NCBI RefSeq assembly: GCF_031583145.1
Contig: NZ_CP134050.1
Coordinates: 6,031,501 to 6,095,500 of the forward strand
Length of the DNA stretch: 64,000 nt
DNA from: Brevibacillus brevis
GTDB lineage: Bacteria > Bacillota > Bacilli > Brevibacillales > Brevibacillaceae
Direction of reading: 5' to 3'
This document shows, one piece after another, positions 37,833 through 47,785 of this stretch; position 1 is the stretch's first letter; each line of letters opens with the position of its first letter. Position numbers and translations under genes: made by a program. The notes beneath the pieces were generated by a model. It did no database searches. It had not been told where the DNA came from and saw only the letters and a program-made list of their open reading frames with translations.

Positions 37833-39215
37833 TTAGGCTTCGTGCGTATCCTCATCTGCGAGACGAGTGCGCTTGCCGATTCCAAAAGCGTAGAAGCTAA
37901 TGACAACGAGGATCAAGAACACAATCCCCGCGATCAGGGAGACGCGCGTCTCGTCATTGAACCACATTCCGATCAGCACGACCAGCAAAAACGCGATGGT
38001 CAAGTAGTTGGTCAATGGCGCAAGCGGCATTTTAAACGGATGCTTGCCCATCTCGGCAGCCTTCGCTTGGCGGAACTTGATTTGGCTGATCAGAATGACG
38101 AACCACGGCACCATGCCCGGCAGTACGCTCGCACTGTATACGTACACAAACAGATTTTCCGGCGCGATGTAGCTCAGGATCACACCGACGCCCAAGCCCA
38201 CCAGCACGCCGATCGTACCCAGAAGCGGCACGCCGTTGTGGGACAGCTTCGTAAATGCTTTCGGCGCTTGTCCGTTGACGCCCAAGGTGTACAGCATGCG
38301 TCCCGCGCTGTAGATACCGCTGTTGCAGCCGGACATGGCGGCGGTAATGATGACAAAGTTGATGATCCCCGCTGCCGCCGTGATCCCCACTTTCGCAAAG
38401 GTGGCCACAAACGGACTGCCGATCGCATGCAGCTGATCCCACGGGTAAACGGTTACAATTACAAAAATGGCTCCAATGTAGAAGATGAGGATACGCCAAA
38501 TGATGCTCTGAATCGCGTTCGTCAGCGTTTTCCGAGGTTCTTTGGCTTCCCCTGCCGTAATCCCGATCAGCTCGACGCCTTGGTAGGCCCCGATGACCAA
38601 CGACAACGCAAAGAAAAATCCTGACCAGCCTCCGGTAAAGAAGCCTCCATTTTTCCACAGGTTGGAGATCCCGATCGGGCTTCCGCCGTTGCCAAACCCG
38701 AAGAAAATCAACCCAAGCCCTGCGACAATCATCAATACGATCGTGACGATCTTGATCATGGCAAACCAAAATTCGAATTCCCCGAACGATTTTACGGAAA
38801 TCAGGTTCGCGACGCCGAGGATGATCATCGCGATAATGCCCGGTATCCACGCCGGCAAATCCGGAAACCAGTACTTCATGTACGTCCCGACAGCGATGAT
38901 TTCGGACATCCCGACGACCACCCACTGGAACCAGTTGCTCCAGGCCGTAATGTATCCCGCCAAAGGATGGATGTATTTGTGTCCAAAAGTCGCGAATGAA
39001 CCCGTGCTTGGTTCGAGGTACAGCATTTCTCCCATGGCCCGCATGATGAAGAATATAAAAATTCCTGCAATTGCATACGCAAGCATGACCGAAGGACCTG
39101 TCCATTTAATCGTGCTTGCCGACCCCATGAACAACCCGACACCGATCGTCCCGCCCAAAGCAATCATCTGAATGTGACGCGCTTCCAGGCCTCTCTTCAA
39201 TTCTTTGCTTTCCAC
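37833..39215 (-). CDS. Amino-acid permease, APC/AAT family
   Basis: The 460-residue transporter has 12 membrane spans and the AAT-family start [20 protein letters not shown], with [10 protein letters not shown] in span 1 and [10 protein letters not shown]-like sequence ([18 protein letters not shown]) near residue 80. Close relatives carry D-Ala/Gly/Ser, GABA, proline or aromatic amino acids; I cannot choose. It is monocistronic with a sigma-A-type promoter about 220 nt upstream, so it has a long leader. Confidence 0.9.
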   Translation of the reverse strand: MESKELKRGLEARHIQMIALGGTIGVGLFMGSASTIKWTGPSVMLAYAIAGIFIFFIMRAMGEMLYLEPSTGSFATFGHKYIHPLAGYITAWSNWFQWVVVGMSEIIAVGTYMKYWFPDLPAWIPGIIAMIILGVANLISVKSFGEFEFWFAMIKIVTIVLMIVAGLGLIFFGFGNGGSPIGISNLWKNGGFFTGGWSGFFFALSLVIGAYQGVELIGITAGEAKEPRKTLTNAIQSIIWRILIFYIGAIFVIVTVYPWDQLHAIGSPFVATFAKVGITAAAGIINFVIITAAMSGCNSGIYSAGRMLYTLGVNGQAPKAFTKLSHNGVPLLGTIGVLVGLGVGVILSYIAPENLFVYVYSASVLPGMVPWFVILISQIKFRQAKAAEMGKHPFKMPLAPLTNYLTIAFLLVVLIGMWFNDETRVSLIAGIVFLILVVISFYAFGIGKRTRLADEDTHEA

Positions 39216-39588
39216 TGCGGTTCTCTTCCTCTCTGCTGTTGCTAGCTGGTTTTTCGGAAGGCTGCTAGAACACTTTTTCTTTTACACTTTCTCGCGGAAT
39301 GATGAGCACACGTTCATTTCGTTGATAGATAAAATTCCGCTGCATCATTTTTCCACCACTTCAATCAGTTTTTGTAACGGTCAGGAAGATTATTCATCCT
39401 CTCTTCTGACTGCCCTTCTACTGAATTACTTGATTATTGTAATATGTTTTTCTGTTTATCACAATTGTATTTGTGAGGAAAACAGGCGGGAAAATCATAT
39501 AATTGGGGTTAATAGAGGGAAGAAAAAATAATTGATTGATAAACGTCTTTCTTGTGGTATAGCTCTCGACTCTGTCTATGGGCATGTT
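39216..39588. other. Long leader and intergenic region upstream of the amino-acid permease
   Basis: This stretch holds the roughly 220-nt leader of the permease gene and its promoter. No coding frame with a ribosome site was found, and no riboswitch class was recognised. The length of the leader leaves room for RNA-based control. Confidence 0.45.
39436..39464 (-). promoter_or_regulatory. Sigma-A-type promoter of the amino-acid permease
   Basis: On the minus strand TTGTGA (39459-39464), a 17-nt spacer and TACAAT (39436-39441) form a good promoter. It lies about 220 nt before the permease start. Confidence 0.6.
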
Positions 39589-39619
39589 AAAGGCCATCCT
39601 TTTTAGAATGGCCTTTTTC
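39570..39619 (+). repeat. Dispersed hairpin repeat, copy A
   Basis: A conserved lead CTGTCTAT is followed by a stem-loop with arms AAAGGCCATCC and GAATGGCCTTTTT. The same lead and a GGCCATCC-type stem recur at 60864 and, more loosely, at 62677. The T run also makes this copy a possible plus-strand terminator. Confidence 0.45.
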
Positions 39620-39833
39620 TTTGCACAAAACATGACCTCCCGAACAATCACGCTCTGATTCACATTCTTCCCGCAGTCCGACGGAATTCCGTGAATTTGC
39701 AGGAAAGCCATACCGCTATCATGGCAGACACGTTTAAACGGAATATAAACGACATGTTTCGGTTGTTAATCCATCCCTAAACTCGCACAGCAGCTGCAAT
39801 CCCCTTTTTTGCCTTTTGATTTTGCAAGGCCGT

Positions 39834-41330
39834 TTACCTTCTGAATTTTGCCAATGCGCTGTTCAGTTCACGGGTATGGGGATAGACGCAACGGTATAGG
39901 CTATACAGCTCGTCATATATTCCAGCCCGATCAGAACGCGGAAAAAACGACTTGGTTTTCCGGATATATTTCTGGGCACATGCTTCCAAGGATGAATACC
40001 ACCCACAGCCTACCGCAGCAAGCATGGCCGCTCCCATCGCCGGCCCCTGCTCGCTCTCCAGCCTGATGACCTCCGCTTGAAACACATCTGCCTGAATCTG
40101 CAGCCATGTCTCGTTTTTAGCACCGCCGCCGATCGATACGATGGAAGTAATTTGCTTTCCAGCCGTACGCAGGATCTCAATTGACTCTCGCAAGGAAAAC
40201 GTGATTCCTTCCACGACAGCTCTGGTGAAATGTTCACGCCGATGTGCCCCGTCCATGCCGACGAAGCTTCCGCGGATTGCAGCGTCGACATGAGGAGTCC
40301 GCTCTCCGGATAGATAAGGAGTAAACAGCAGACCGCCGGAGCCAACCGGCACATTCTCCATGTCCTGCAGCAGCTCTTCAAAGGAAACCTGCGGCGCGAA
40401 GGTTTCTTTGAACCACGTTAGGCTTTGTCCGGCAGATAATGTCACGCCCATCGCGTAAAAAGCGTCCTTTTTGCTGTGGTTAAAAAAGTGCAATTGTCCG
40501 CCAAAGTCTTCCCGATTGTCTTCCTCGCAGGACAAAATCACTCCCGAGGTCCCGATGCTGCACAAGGTCTCGCCTTGGGAGAGAATTCCTGCCCCGATGG
40601 CTCCGCATGCGTTGTCCGCACCGCCCGCAAACACCTTTACGGAAGGGGATAGCCCGCAGCGCGCAGCGATTTCCGGAAGAAGGACTCCCACCATTTGACC
40701 GGACTCTGCAAGGGGCGGGCATAGACTCTTCGGGATATCGAATGCCTGGAGGATCTCTTCGCTCCACTCCTTGCCCAGGATGTCCAGCAGAAGGGTACCT
40801 GCAGCGTCCGAGTAATCGATCGCGATATGTCCTGTCAAACGGTAGCGCAAATAATCTTTCGGCAGCAGAAAGACAGTTGCCCGCTTGAACAGCTCGGGCT
40901 CATTCTCCTTCACCCACAGCAGCTTGGGCAGCGTGAAACCTTCCAGCGCAGGATTCCTTGCGACTTGCAGCAGTCTGCCACCCATGACTTGCTCGATCTC
41001 CCGGCACTGCTTTGAGGTGCGGGTATCATTCCATAGGATCGCATTCCGGATCACCTGATTGCGTTCGTCCAACAGAACGAGTCCATGCATTTGCCCTGAA
41101 AAACTGATTCCTTCCACGTCATTGCCAGCGATGCCAGCCTGCTGCAGCAAATCCTGAAGCGCTTCAATGGACTGCTCGACCCATTCCTCCGGGTTTTGTT
41201 CGCTGTACCCTGATTTCACCTGCATCAGTGGATACCGCCTGGAACTTTCCCCGCAGACGTTCCCTTCCTGATCCACCAGCAGCGCTTTTACGCTGCTCGT
41301 GCCCAAATCCAAGCCGATCACGTATTTCAT
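39834..41330 (-). CDS. xylB: Xylulokinase
   Basis: XylB phosphorylates D-xylulose to xylulose 5-phosphate. The 498-residue FGGY kinase has the phosphate-binding start YVIGLDLGTSSVKALLVD, the substrate region FSGQMHGLVLLD with the family Met-His-Gly, ATP-site GTSGVILS and the FGGY signature-like GGLLFTPYLSGERTPHVDA. The start at 41330 follows GGAGGAGGG. It lies 36 nt downstream of xylA in one operon. Complete. Confidence 0.95.
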   Translation of the reverse strand: MKYVIGLDLGTSSVKALLVDQEGNVCGESSRRYPLMQVKSGYSEQNPEEWVEQSIEALQDLLQQAGIAGNDVEGISFSGQMHGLVLLDERNQVIRNAILWNDTRTSKQCREIEQVMGGRLLQVARNPALEGFTLPKLLWVKENEPELFKRATVFLLPKDYLRYRLTGHIAIDYSDAAGTLLLDILGKEWSEEILQAFDIPKSLCPPLAESGQMVGVLLPEIAARCGLSPSVKVFAGGADNACGAIGAGILSQGETLCSIGTSGVILSCEEDNREDFGGQLHFFNHSKKDAFYAMGVTLSAGQSLTWFKETFAPQVSFEELLQDMENVPVGSGGLLFTPYLSGERTPHVDAAIRGSFVGMDGAHRREHFTRAVVEGITFSLRESIEILRTAGKQITSIVSIGGGAKNETWLQIQADVFQAEVIRLESEQGPAMGAAMLAAVGCGWYSSLEACAQKYIRKTKSFFPRSDRAGIYDELYSLYRCVYPHTRELNSALAKFRR

Positions 41331-41366
41331 CGTCGCCCTCCTCCACAATACGAGGATACCTGATTT

Positions 41367-42683
41367 TTACAAGTCCCCGAGGATGTATTGGTTCAATACG
41401 GATCGCAGCAGTTCGAGTCTGCCCGACTCGTTTTTTGGGGGGGTGTTTTCCAGCGCATATTGTTCAAGCGTATGGAGCGTGGCTCTGCCCTCCACAATCT
41501 CTTTGCCTATTCCTTCTTTGAAGCTGCGATAACGATGCTCAATCACTTGGTCAAACGCGCGGTCCTCGATCAGTTTCGCGGCCACCTTCAGACCTTTTGC
41601 ATAGCTGTCCATCCCGGCGATGTGTGCGTAGAACAAGTCATCCGGTTCAAAAGAGCCGCGGCGTACTTTGGCGTCGAAATTCACCCCGCCTTTCCCCAGA
41701 CCGCCATTCTTTAACACTTCGTACATCGTCAAAGTTGTCGCGTACAAATCCTGAGGGAACTCGTCTGTGTCCCACCCAAGCAGCAGATCGCCCTGGTTGG
41801 CGTCCAGCGACCCCAGCACTCCGTTGATCCTCGCAACGCGAAGCTCATGCTCAAAGGTATGGCCCGCGAGCGTCGCATGGTTGGCTTCCAGATTGAGCTT
41901 GAAGTGGTCCTTCAGTCCGTATTTTTGCAGGAATGCCAAAACAGTAGCTACATCGAAATCATACTGATGCTTCGTTGGCTCTTTCGGCTTCGGCTCGATC
42001 AGGAACTGGGCGTCGAAGCCGATTTCCTTCGCATAGGCAATCGCCATATGATACAGCTTTGCGAGATTGTCCAGTTCAAGCTCCATGTCTGTGTTGAGCA
42101 AGGTCTCGTAGCCTTCGCGGCCGCCCCAGAACACGTAATTTTGCGCGCCAAGCTCTTTACCGATTTCCAGACTTTTTTTCAGCTGTGCTCCCGCATACGC
42201 ATAAACAGCGGCATTGCAGGCTGTTCCCGCGCCATGGGTAAAGCGTGCGTTGTTAAACATGTTCGCCGTATTCCAGAGCAGCTTGGTTTTGCTCGTTTTC
42301 ATGTAATCCTTGATCATCGCCACGATGACGTCCAGGTTTTTGTTGGTCTCCCGCAGGGTTTCTCCCTCTGGTGCAATGTCGCGGTCATGGAAGCAGAAAA
42401 AGGGAGCGTTTACTTTTTCGTAAAACTCAAACGATGCCTCCACACGTGCCTTAGCCAAATCAAGACCGGAGAAGTGATCCCATGAACGGATCGCCGTCTT
42501 GCCCCCGAAAGGATCCGTACCTTCTCCCGTAAATGTATGCCAGTATGAAATCGCGAATCGCAGATGTTCTTCCATTGTCTTTCCGGCTACTACCTCTTCC
42601 GGGTTATAGTATTTGAATGCCAACGGATTGGTCGAGTGCTTGCCTTCGTAAGCGATAGTGCTGATCTCTTTAAAATAAGCCAT
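41367..42683 (-). CDS. xylA: Xylose isomerase
   Basis: XylA converts D-xylose to D-xylulose. The 438-residue class II enzyme shows the catalytic [12 protein letters not shown] (His and Asp near residue 100), [16 protein letters not shown] near 185, the metal-ligand region [15 protein letters not shown] near 230, and [18 protein letters not shown] near 270. Length is normal. GGGAGGT precedes the ATG. First gene of xylAB, with two XylR-type operators between it and the divergent epimerase-like gene. Confidence 0.97.
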   Translation of the reverse strand: MAYFKEISTIAYEGKHSTNPLAFKYYNPEEVVAGKTMEEHLRFAISYWHTFTGEGTDPFGGKTAIRSWDHFSGLDLAKARVEASFEFYEKVNAPFFCFHDRDIAPEGETLRETNKNLDVIVAMIKDYMKTSKTKLLWNTANMFNNARFTHGAGTACNAAVYAYAGAQLKKSLEIGKELGAQNYVFWGGREGYETLLNTDMELELDNLAKLYHMAIAYAKEIGFDAQFLIEPKPKEPTKHQYDFDVATVLAFLQKYGLKDHFKLNLEANHATLAGHTFEHELRVARINGVLGSLDANQGDLLLGWDTDEFPQDLYATTLTMYEVLKNGGLGKGGVNFDAKVRRGSFEPDDLFYAHIAGMDSYAKGLKVAAKLIEDRAFDQVIEHRYRSFKEGIGKEIVEGRATLHTLEQYALENTPPKNESGRLELLRSVLNQYILGDL

Positions 42684-42701
42684 GTGTACCTCCCGAGCAT
42701 G

Positions 42702-42722
42702 TTTGTATATTCAATAAACTAA
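42702..42722. promoter_or_regulatory. XylR operator 1 (xylA leader)
   Basis: TTTGT-N9-AAACTAA, one of four matching sites in the xyl region. It lies 19 nt before the xylA start, downstream of the promoter, where bound XylR would act as a roadblock. Confidence 0.75.
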
Positions 42723-42810
42723 CTATCCATATCTGTTTCCTGTTTCACCCTAGTCCTTACCAGGTAGTTATTATTACCTCCCTTAATATCTCTGGATTCT
42801 TTTTGTGTTT

Positions 42811-42839
42811 ATCATATCACCACATGATTTGTTTGTCGA
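42811..42839 (-). promoter_or_regulatory. xylA promoter
   Basis: On the minus strand TCGACA (42834-42839), a 17-nt spacer and TATGAT (42811-42816). Operator 2 overlaps the -35. Confidence 0.65.
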
Positions 42840-42852
42840 TTCGATAAACAAA
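42832..42852. promoter_or_regulatory. XylR operator 2 (shared by xylA and the epimerase-like gene)
   Basis: TTTGT-N9-AAACAAA, the most symmetrical of the four sites; the symmetry extends outward on both sides. It lies between the divergent promoters and covers the xylA -35. Confidence 0.78.
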
Positions 42853-42856
42853 CTAA

Positions 42857-42885
42857 TTGCAAATTTTCAAAATCCGTTCTACACT
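42857..42885 (+). promoter_or_regulatory. Promoter of the epimerase-like gene
   Basis: TTGCAA (42857-42862), 17 nt, TACACT (42880-42885), directly beside operator 2. Confidence 0.5.
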
Positions 42886-42974
42886 TACAGTGACCATCCT
42901 GAATCAGGCGAACCAGGTAGCCTTGCTCTTGATTTGCCGATTGTTCCATACGTAAAACAACGAGGTGGATTTGC

Positions 42975-43970
42975 ATGGGATCTGTTATGGATGACCACTT
43001 TTTCGGGGAAAGGGCTATTGCTTTTTCCTTCGGGAAGTATCGAGCCACTTTGCTTCCGGATCTGGGCGGGAATGTCATTTCCTTTGTCGATACGGAACAT
43101 GGTTATCATTTTCTCCGGGAACCGAAACAAGAAGAAATGGAAATATTCAAGGCCGCTCCCTTCACACACGGGATTCCCGTCCTTTTCCCCCCAAATCGCT
43201 ACGCAAACGGAGAGTTCACCCTCTTGGGCCGGACCTACCGCCTGCCCGTCAACGAACCGGCAGCAGGCAACCATCTTCATGGATTCTTTTACGATTGCAA
43301 GTGGGAAGTCACGGAAACGGGTCAAGACGAGTCAGAAAGCTTCGTCGTGATTGAGCAGCAAGTCTCCAAAGCTCACCCCGCCTATCTCAGTTTCCCCCAC
43401 GAGTTCATCCTGTCGGTCCGCTATTCCCTCTCTGCGAAAGGCTTGCAGCAGGCAGTGAAGGTGACAAACAAGGGCAATTCGCCCATGCCTTGTCTGCTCG
43501 GGTTTCATACAGCCCTAAACGCTCCCTTCTCGCCAGGGAGTACCAGGGACGACATGAAGATGGAAATCACGATCGGCGAACGGTGGGAACTGGATAATCG
43601 GATGCTCCCCACTGGAAAAATGCTGCCGCTGACAGCAAACGAACAGCGGATGAAAGAAGGCGGGATATCCCCCTACTTCACTGTCATGGATCACCATTAC
43701 ACGGCTGCCCCAAAAGACGGCAAAAATTTTGTTGTTTTGACGGATGTTCGTGAACAAGTCCGGCTCATCTACGACGTCGGAGTAAAGTACCGGCATTGGA
43801 TGATTTGGAACAAGGATGCTGCCAGTGGATTTTTCTGTCCGGAGCCGCAAACAAACGCAGTGAATGCTCCTAATCTGCCGCATTCATTCGAAGAAACGGG
43901 CATCGTCCTGCTGGAGCCAGGCGAAACCTGGGAAGAAACCAGCCGCCTCTACACAGAACAAGTAGAATAA
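42975..43970 (+). CDS. Aldose 1-epimerase family protein
   Basis: The 331-residue protein is a galactose-mutarotase-like beta-sandwich enzyme, expected to interconvert sugar anomers. Landmarks are LLPDLGGNVISFVD, GIPVLFPPNRYANGEF, the conserved His in NHLHGFFYDCKW near residue 100, and the catalytic-type Glu in the C-terminal LPHSFEETGIVLLEPGE. Position in the xyl regulon, divergent from xylA and next to operator 2, suggests it speeds xylose mutarotation for XylA, which prefers the alpha anomer (inference). Confidence 0.85.
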   Translation: MGSVMDDHFFGERAIAFSFGKYRATLLPDLGGNVISFVDTEHGYHFLREPKQEEMEIFKAAPFTHGIPVLFPPNRYANGEFTLLGRTYRLPVNEPAAGNHLHGFFYDCKWEVTETGQDESESFVVIEQQVSKAHPAYLSFPHEFILSVRYSLSAKGLQQAVKVTNKGNSPMPCLLGFHTALNAPFSPGSTRDDMKMEITIGERWELDNRMLPTGKMLPLTANEQRMKEGGISPYFTVMDHHYTAAPKDGKNFVVLTDVREQVRLIYDVGVKYRHWMIWNKDAASGFFCPEPQTNAVNAPNLPHSFEETGIVLLEPGETWEETSRLYTEQVE

Positions 43971-43976
43971 CCGCAA

Positions 43977-44015
43977 GAGAAGTTCTCCAAGCCGCTTGGG
44001 GAACTTCTCCATTTT
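43977..44015. terminator. Terminator after the epimerase-like gene
   Basis: GAGAAGTTCTCC and GGGGAACTTCTC form a long stem with a short loop, followed by ATTTTGG. It separates the convergent epimerase-like and Gfo/Idh genes. Confidence 0.75.
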
Positions 44016-44050
44016 GGTGGGCATGTTTTGCGGCCATACCCTGCGCAAAA

Positions 44051-45043
44051 TTACAAGGCGACGGTCGCTCCCGAGCGCAAGGACTGGTAGCAGGCGTCGA
44101 TTACCCGCATGTTGCCGATCATTTGCTCTGCTGTGTAGCCTGCCGTTTTGCCGTGCACGATCATTTCGTTCATCTCCGCCACTTCGAGCGCATACTGGTC
44201 GGCTGCAATTTTCTCTTCCCGTGTTGGGCCGTCTTCCAGCGTGACGATGACAAGCCCTTCCCCGCCTTGCAAGTCGGGACGATACGCACGCGGCACGCGA
44301 ATCGTTCCCTTTGTGCCCACGACTTCGTATTCATTGCGGAAAACCGTTTCAAAGCTGCAGTCAAACATGACTCGAACGCCTTTTTTCATCTCCAACAGCG
44401 CAGTCACCATCGTATCAACCTGATGGCGTTTGTCGACTTTCCCGGTGGCATAGACCGATATCGGTTCGTCGCCAAGAATCATGCGGGCAGAATGAATGCA
44501 ATAGCAACCGACATCATACAGACTTCCTCCGCCCAGCTCCCGGTTCATCCGAATATCTCCCTCGGTATCCTCCAAAAAGAAGTTCAATGCGGCGCGAAAC
44601 AGCTTGACTTCCCCGATTTCGCCGGATTCGATGATTTGTTTCACCCGCTCATGCTGCGGATGGTGGCGGTACATGAAGCCTTCCATAAAAACCACATTGT
44701 ACTTTTGAAACACTTGGAGAATTTCCCGCGTTTCCTCGCTGGTCAGCCCTGACGGTTTTTCGCACAAAACATGCTTGGAATGCTGTGCTGCCTTTATGGA
44801 CCACTCTTTATGCAGTCCGTTCGGAAGCGGGATGTACACCGCCTCCACCTCCGGATCGCGCAGCAGTTCTTCATAATCGTCGTAGACAGCAGGAATGCCG
44901 AATTGCTCGGCTACTTTCCGTCCCTTTTCGCTTTTGCTGGCAATCGCCTTGATTTCACTGTGCCCTTCCCTCTGCATCGCTGGGATCAGCTGGTCTACCG
45001 CAATTCTAGCCGCGCTCATGATCCCCCAGTTCACTTTTCGCAT
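44051..45043 (-). CDS. Gfo/Idh/MocA family dehydrogenase
   Basis: The 330-residue NAD(P)-dependent enzyme has a Rossmann start (VNWGIMSAARIA), the family's HVLCEKPSGLTSEE motif with the catalytic Lys, and the conserved GGGSLYDVGCYCIHSARMILG of the C-terminal sheet domain. It follows xylH by 42 nt on the same strand and so probably belongs to xylFGH. Members of this subfamily include D-xylose 1-dehydrogenases and dihydrodiol dehydrogenases, so it may oxidise xylose or a related sugar. That is inference from context. ATG at 45043 chosen for AAAGGA upstream. Confidence 0.85.
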   Translation of the reverse strand: MRKVNWGIMSAARIAVDQLIPAMQREGHSEIKAIASKSEKGRKVAEQFGIPAVYDDYEELLRDPEVEAVYIPLPNGLHKEWSIKAAQHSKHVLCEKPSGLTSEETREILQVFQKYNVVFMEGFMYRHHPQHERVKQIIESGEIGEVKLFRAALNFFLEDTEGDIRMNRELGGGSLYDVGCYCIHSARMILGDEPISVYATGKVDKRHQVDTMVTALLEMKKGVRVMFDCSFETVFRNEYEVVGTKGTIRVPRAYRPDLQGGEGLVIVTLEDGPTREEKIAADQYALEVAEMNEMIVHGKTAGYTAEQMIGNMRVIDACYQSLRSGATVAL

Positions 45044-45085
45044 GACCCATCCGTCCTTTCCGTGCAAATTTCCTTTTTGCGTCGC

Positions 45086-46243
45086 CTATCTTTTGTTCTT
45101 GGTGGCAATGTCCAGCCAAACGGCAAAGACCAGGATGGAGCCTTTAACGATATACTGCCAGAACGGCTCTACGTTCATCATGCTCATGCCGTTGTCAAGA
45201 CTGACCATGACCAGCGCGCCGATCACCGAGCCAAGGATGGTACCGGTTCCTCCGGATAGACTCGTTCCGCCGATTACGCATGCCGCGATCGCGTCCAGTT
45301 CGAAGCTCTGGCCTGCCCCAACTGTGGCTGCATTTAGCCGCCCCGTCAGCACAACACCTGCGACACCAGCCAGCGCCCCCATCATGACGAAAACCGCAAG
45401 CATGTGATTCTTGATGTGGATGCCGGAAAACTTCGCTGCTTCGACGTTGCCGCCAATCGCGTATATATAACGGCCAAATCCCGTTTTGGTAGTAATGAAT
45501 ACAAACACCAGCGCAAGCACGAGCACGATCAACATCGGGATGGGAATGCCGTAATAACGGTTCATCATATACGCAAATCCCATTCCAATCACCATGCAGG
45601 CGAGAGCAACACCGTAATCCGCAGCAGCACTGTTTAAAGGAAGCTGCAGCTTCTCGCGTTTACGCCGTCTGCGTACGGTAGAGAAAAAAATGGCCACACA
45701 CACTAAAGCCGCGAGTATATACCCCCACACGTAAGGAAGATAGCTTTGACCAATGCTGACAAAGCTGTCCTGCAAAGGCGCTACGGTTTCTCCATGACTC
45801 ATCCCCAACAGCACGCCGCGCCACACCATCATGCCGCCAAGAGTGACGATAAATGCCGGTACCGCCTTATACGCCACCAGCCACCCTTGCATCAGCCCGA
45901 TCACGGCTCCGGCCAGTATGGCGACCAGTACGGCTGGCAGCGTACCCCATCCGAACCATACCTGAAGAATCGCCGCGATTCCTCCGGTCAGACCAACAAT
46001 GGAGCCAACAGACAAATCAATTTGCGCGGCGACAATCACCAACGTCATTCCGATCGCCAGAATGGAGATAACAGACATTTGCCGAAAAAGATTGGACAAA
46101 TTTCGCGAGGTTAAAAAATCTCCGTCTGTTAAAAAGGTAAACAAGATTGCGATGAAAATCAGGGCGATGATCAGCGTATACGCGCGTATGTCAAACTTAA
46201 AGGAAAGCTTCTGATCCTTCACTTGCGCCACCCCCGGTTGCAT
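45086..46243 (-). CDS. xylH: Xylose ABC transporter permease
   Basis: The 385-residue membrane protein matches the BPD_transp_2 sugar permeases (XylH). It has LTSRNLSNLFRQMSVISILA near residue 45, DLSVGSIVGLTGG, and the ATPase-contact-like YAIGGNVEAAKFSGI. The start shown overlaps xylG by 47 nt. A GTG at 46222, with GGGGGTGG just before it, would shorten the overlap and give the usual N-terminus; either is possible. Part of xylFGH. Confidence 0.92.
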   Translation of the reverse strand: MQPGVAQVKDQKLSFKFDIRAYTLIIALIFIAILFTFLTDGDFLTSRNLSNLFRQMSVISILAIGMTLVIVAAQIDLSVGSIVGLTGGIAAILQVWFGWGTLPAVLVAILAGAVIGLMQGWLVAYKAVPAFIVTLGGMMVWRGVLLGMSHGETVAPLQDSFVSIGQSYLPYVWGYILAALVCVAIFFSTVRRRRKREKLQLPLNSAAADYGVALACMVIGMGFAYMMNRYYGIPIPMLIVLVLALVFVFITTKTGFGRYIYAIGGNVEAAKFSGIHIKNHMLAVFVMMGALAGVAGVVLTGRLNAATVGAGQSFELDAIAACVIGGTSLSGGTGTILGSVIGALVMVSLDNGMSMMNVEPFWQYIVKGSILVFAVWLDIATKNKR

Positions 46244-47732
46244 ATGTCATGACCTTCTCTTGAGTTGCTTCGTCATGCGATAGTTCTCCGACCATTTTCC
46301 CTTCCGACATGATCAGAATGCGATCCGACATGCCGAGCACTTCAGGAAGTTCAGAAGAAATCATGACTACAGCCATCCCTTGCCGGACCAATTCATTGAT
46401 CAGTTTATAGATTTCGTATTTTGCCCCTACATCAATGCCGCGGGTCGGCTCGTCTAGGATCAGCACCTTGGGATCGTTCAGAAGCCATTTGCTGAGGACC
46501 ACTTTTTGCTGGTTTCCCCCGCTCAGATTGTTCACTCTGGCTTCGGCTCCGGGAGTTTTCACCTTCAACTTCTCGATGTATTGATTCGTTATGCTGATTT
46601 CTGCCGCTTCATCAATCACAAAGTTTCGGATCAGCTTGTTCAGCGCGACAAGCGTCGTGTTTTTCTGGACGCTCATATCCAGAACAAGCCCGTATTTTTT
46701 CCGGTCTTCCGAGACGTATGCAAGGCCGCGTTCAATCGCATCGCGCGGATTTTTGATCGATACCGGATATCCTTCTATCCGGATTTCCCCTGTTCTTTTC
46801 CCTTCATACCCGCCAAAAATGCTGGTAAACAGCTCTGTCCTGCCCGCCCCCATCAGGCCCGCGACACCCAGTATTTCTCCCTTTTTCAGAGAAAAAGAGA
46901 CATCGCGTACGACCTCTTTGTTCTGCGAATTGTAGACGGAGAAGTTTTTGACCTCCAGGATTGTTTCGCCTATTTTCTTATCGGGGTCGTACGGAAAAAG
47001 CTCCGTCAGCGTCCTTCCTACCATCAGCGAAATGATTTTCTCCTCGGAGAACTCCGCGATCGGTTTCGTGTCGACTGTTTTGCCGTCTCGCAGTACGGTT
47101 ACGGAATCGGCGAGGGCAAGCACCTCATTCAATTTGTGCGAGATGTAGATGCAGGTTACCCCTTTTTTTCGCAGTTCCTGTAATATATTCATCAGCAATC
47201 CAACTTCGGCTTCGGTCAATGCCGCTGTCGGTTCATCCAAAATAATGATATCGCTGTTCTTTGACAATGCCTTCACAATTTCCACAAGCTGTTGCTGTCC
47301 AATACCCAAGCTTCCTACTTTGGTTTCTGCATGGATGTCTAACCCTACCGACTTCAGCCACTTGTCGGCTTCGATATAAAGCCTATCCCAGTCAATGGTG
47401 CCGAACTTTTTGGGTTCATTGCCAAGAAATATGTTTTCGCCTACCGTCATCTCTTTGACCAGCGCCAACTCCTGATAAATGATGGAGATGCCGGCCTTCT
47501 CCGAATCCTTGATCGACTTGAAGCTTTGCTTTTGCCCGTTTACAATAATTTCTCCCTGAAAACTGCCATCCGGGTAAACCCCGCTCAGCACCTTCATCAA
47601 AGTAGACTTTCCTGCTCCATTTTCACCGCACAATGCATGGATTTCTCCCTTTTTCACCGAGAACGTTACATCATCGAGCGCACGTACACCAGGAAACTCC
47701 TTGACAATATGTTTCATCTCTAACGCATACAT
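46197..47732 (-). CDS. xylG: Xylose ABC transporter ATP-binding protein (double ATPase)
   Basis: The 511-residue protein has two fused ABC ATPase domains, as in RbsA/XylG. Domain 1 has Walker A GENGAGKST near residue 37 and DEPTAALTEAE; domain 2 has the usual degenerate loop GLMGAGRTELF near residue 290, the intact signature LSGGNQQKVVLSKWL and DEPTRGIDVG. It powers xylose import with XylF and XylH. A strong hairpin lies between it and xylF. Confidence 0.95.
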   Translation of the reverse strand: MYALEMKHIVKEFPGVRALDDVTFSVKKGEIHALCGENGAGKSTLMKVLSGVYPDGSFQGEIIVNGQKQSFKSIKDSEKAGISIIYQELALVKEMTVGENIFLGNEPKKFGTIDWDRLYIEADKWLKSVGLDIHAETKVGSLGIGQQQLVEIVKALSKNSDIIILDEPTAALTEAEVGLLMNILQELRKKGVTCIYISHKLNEVLALADSVTVLRDGKTVDTKPIAEFSEEKIISLMVGRTLTELFPYDPDKKIGETILEVKNFSVYNSQNKEVVRDVSFSLKKGEILGVAGLMGAGRTELFTSIFGGYEGKRTGEIRIEGYPVSIKNPRDAIERGLAYVSEDRKKYGLVLDMSVQKNTTLVALNKLIRNFVIDEAAEISITNQYIEKLKVKTPGAEARVNNLSGGNQQKVVLSKWLLNDPKVLILDEPTRGIDVGAKYEIYKLINELVRQGMAVVMISSELPEVLGMSDRILIMSEGKMVGELSHDEATQEKVMTYATGGGASEGSEAFL

Positions 47733-47754
47733 GCCATCACCCCATGTGTGGGAA

Positions 47755-47777
47755 GAAGGGGAGCCCCGCTCCCCTTC
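47755..47777 (-). other. Intercistronic hairpin between xylF and xylG
   Basis: GAAGGGGAGC pairs perfectly with GCTCCCCTTC around a 3-nt loop. There is no T run on the transcribed strand, so it looks like an mRNA-stabilising or partial-stop structure that lets the binding protein be made in excess. Confidence 0.6.
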
Positions 47778-47785
47778 CCGCCGCT

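Noticed and set aside
39418-39711. A 97-codon minus-strand frame in the permease-xylB gap
   Set aside because: It runs through the hairpin repeat and the permease promoter and lacks a start site.
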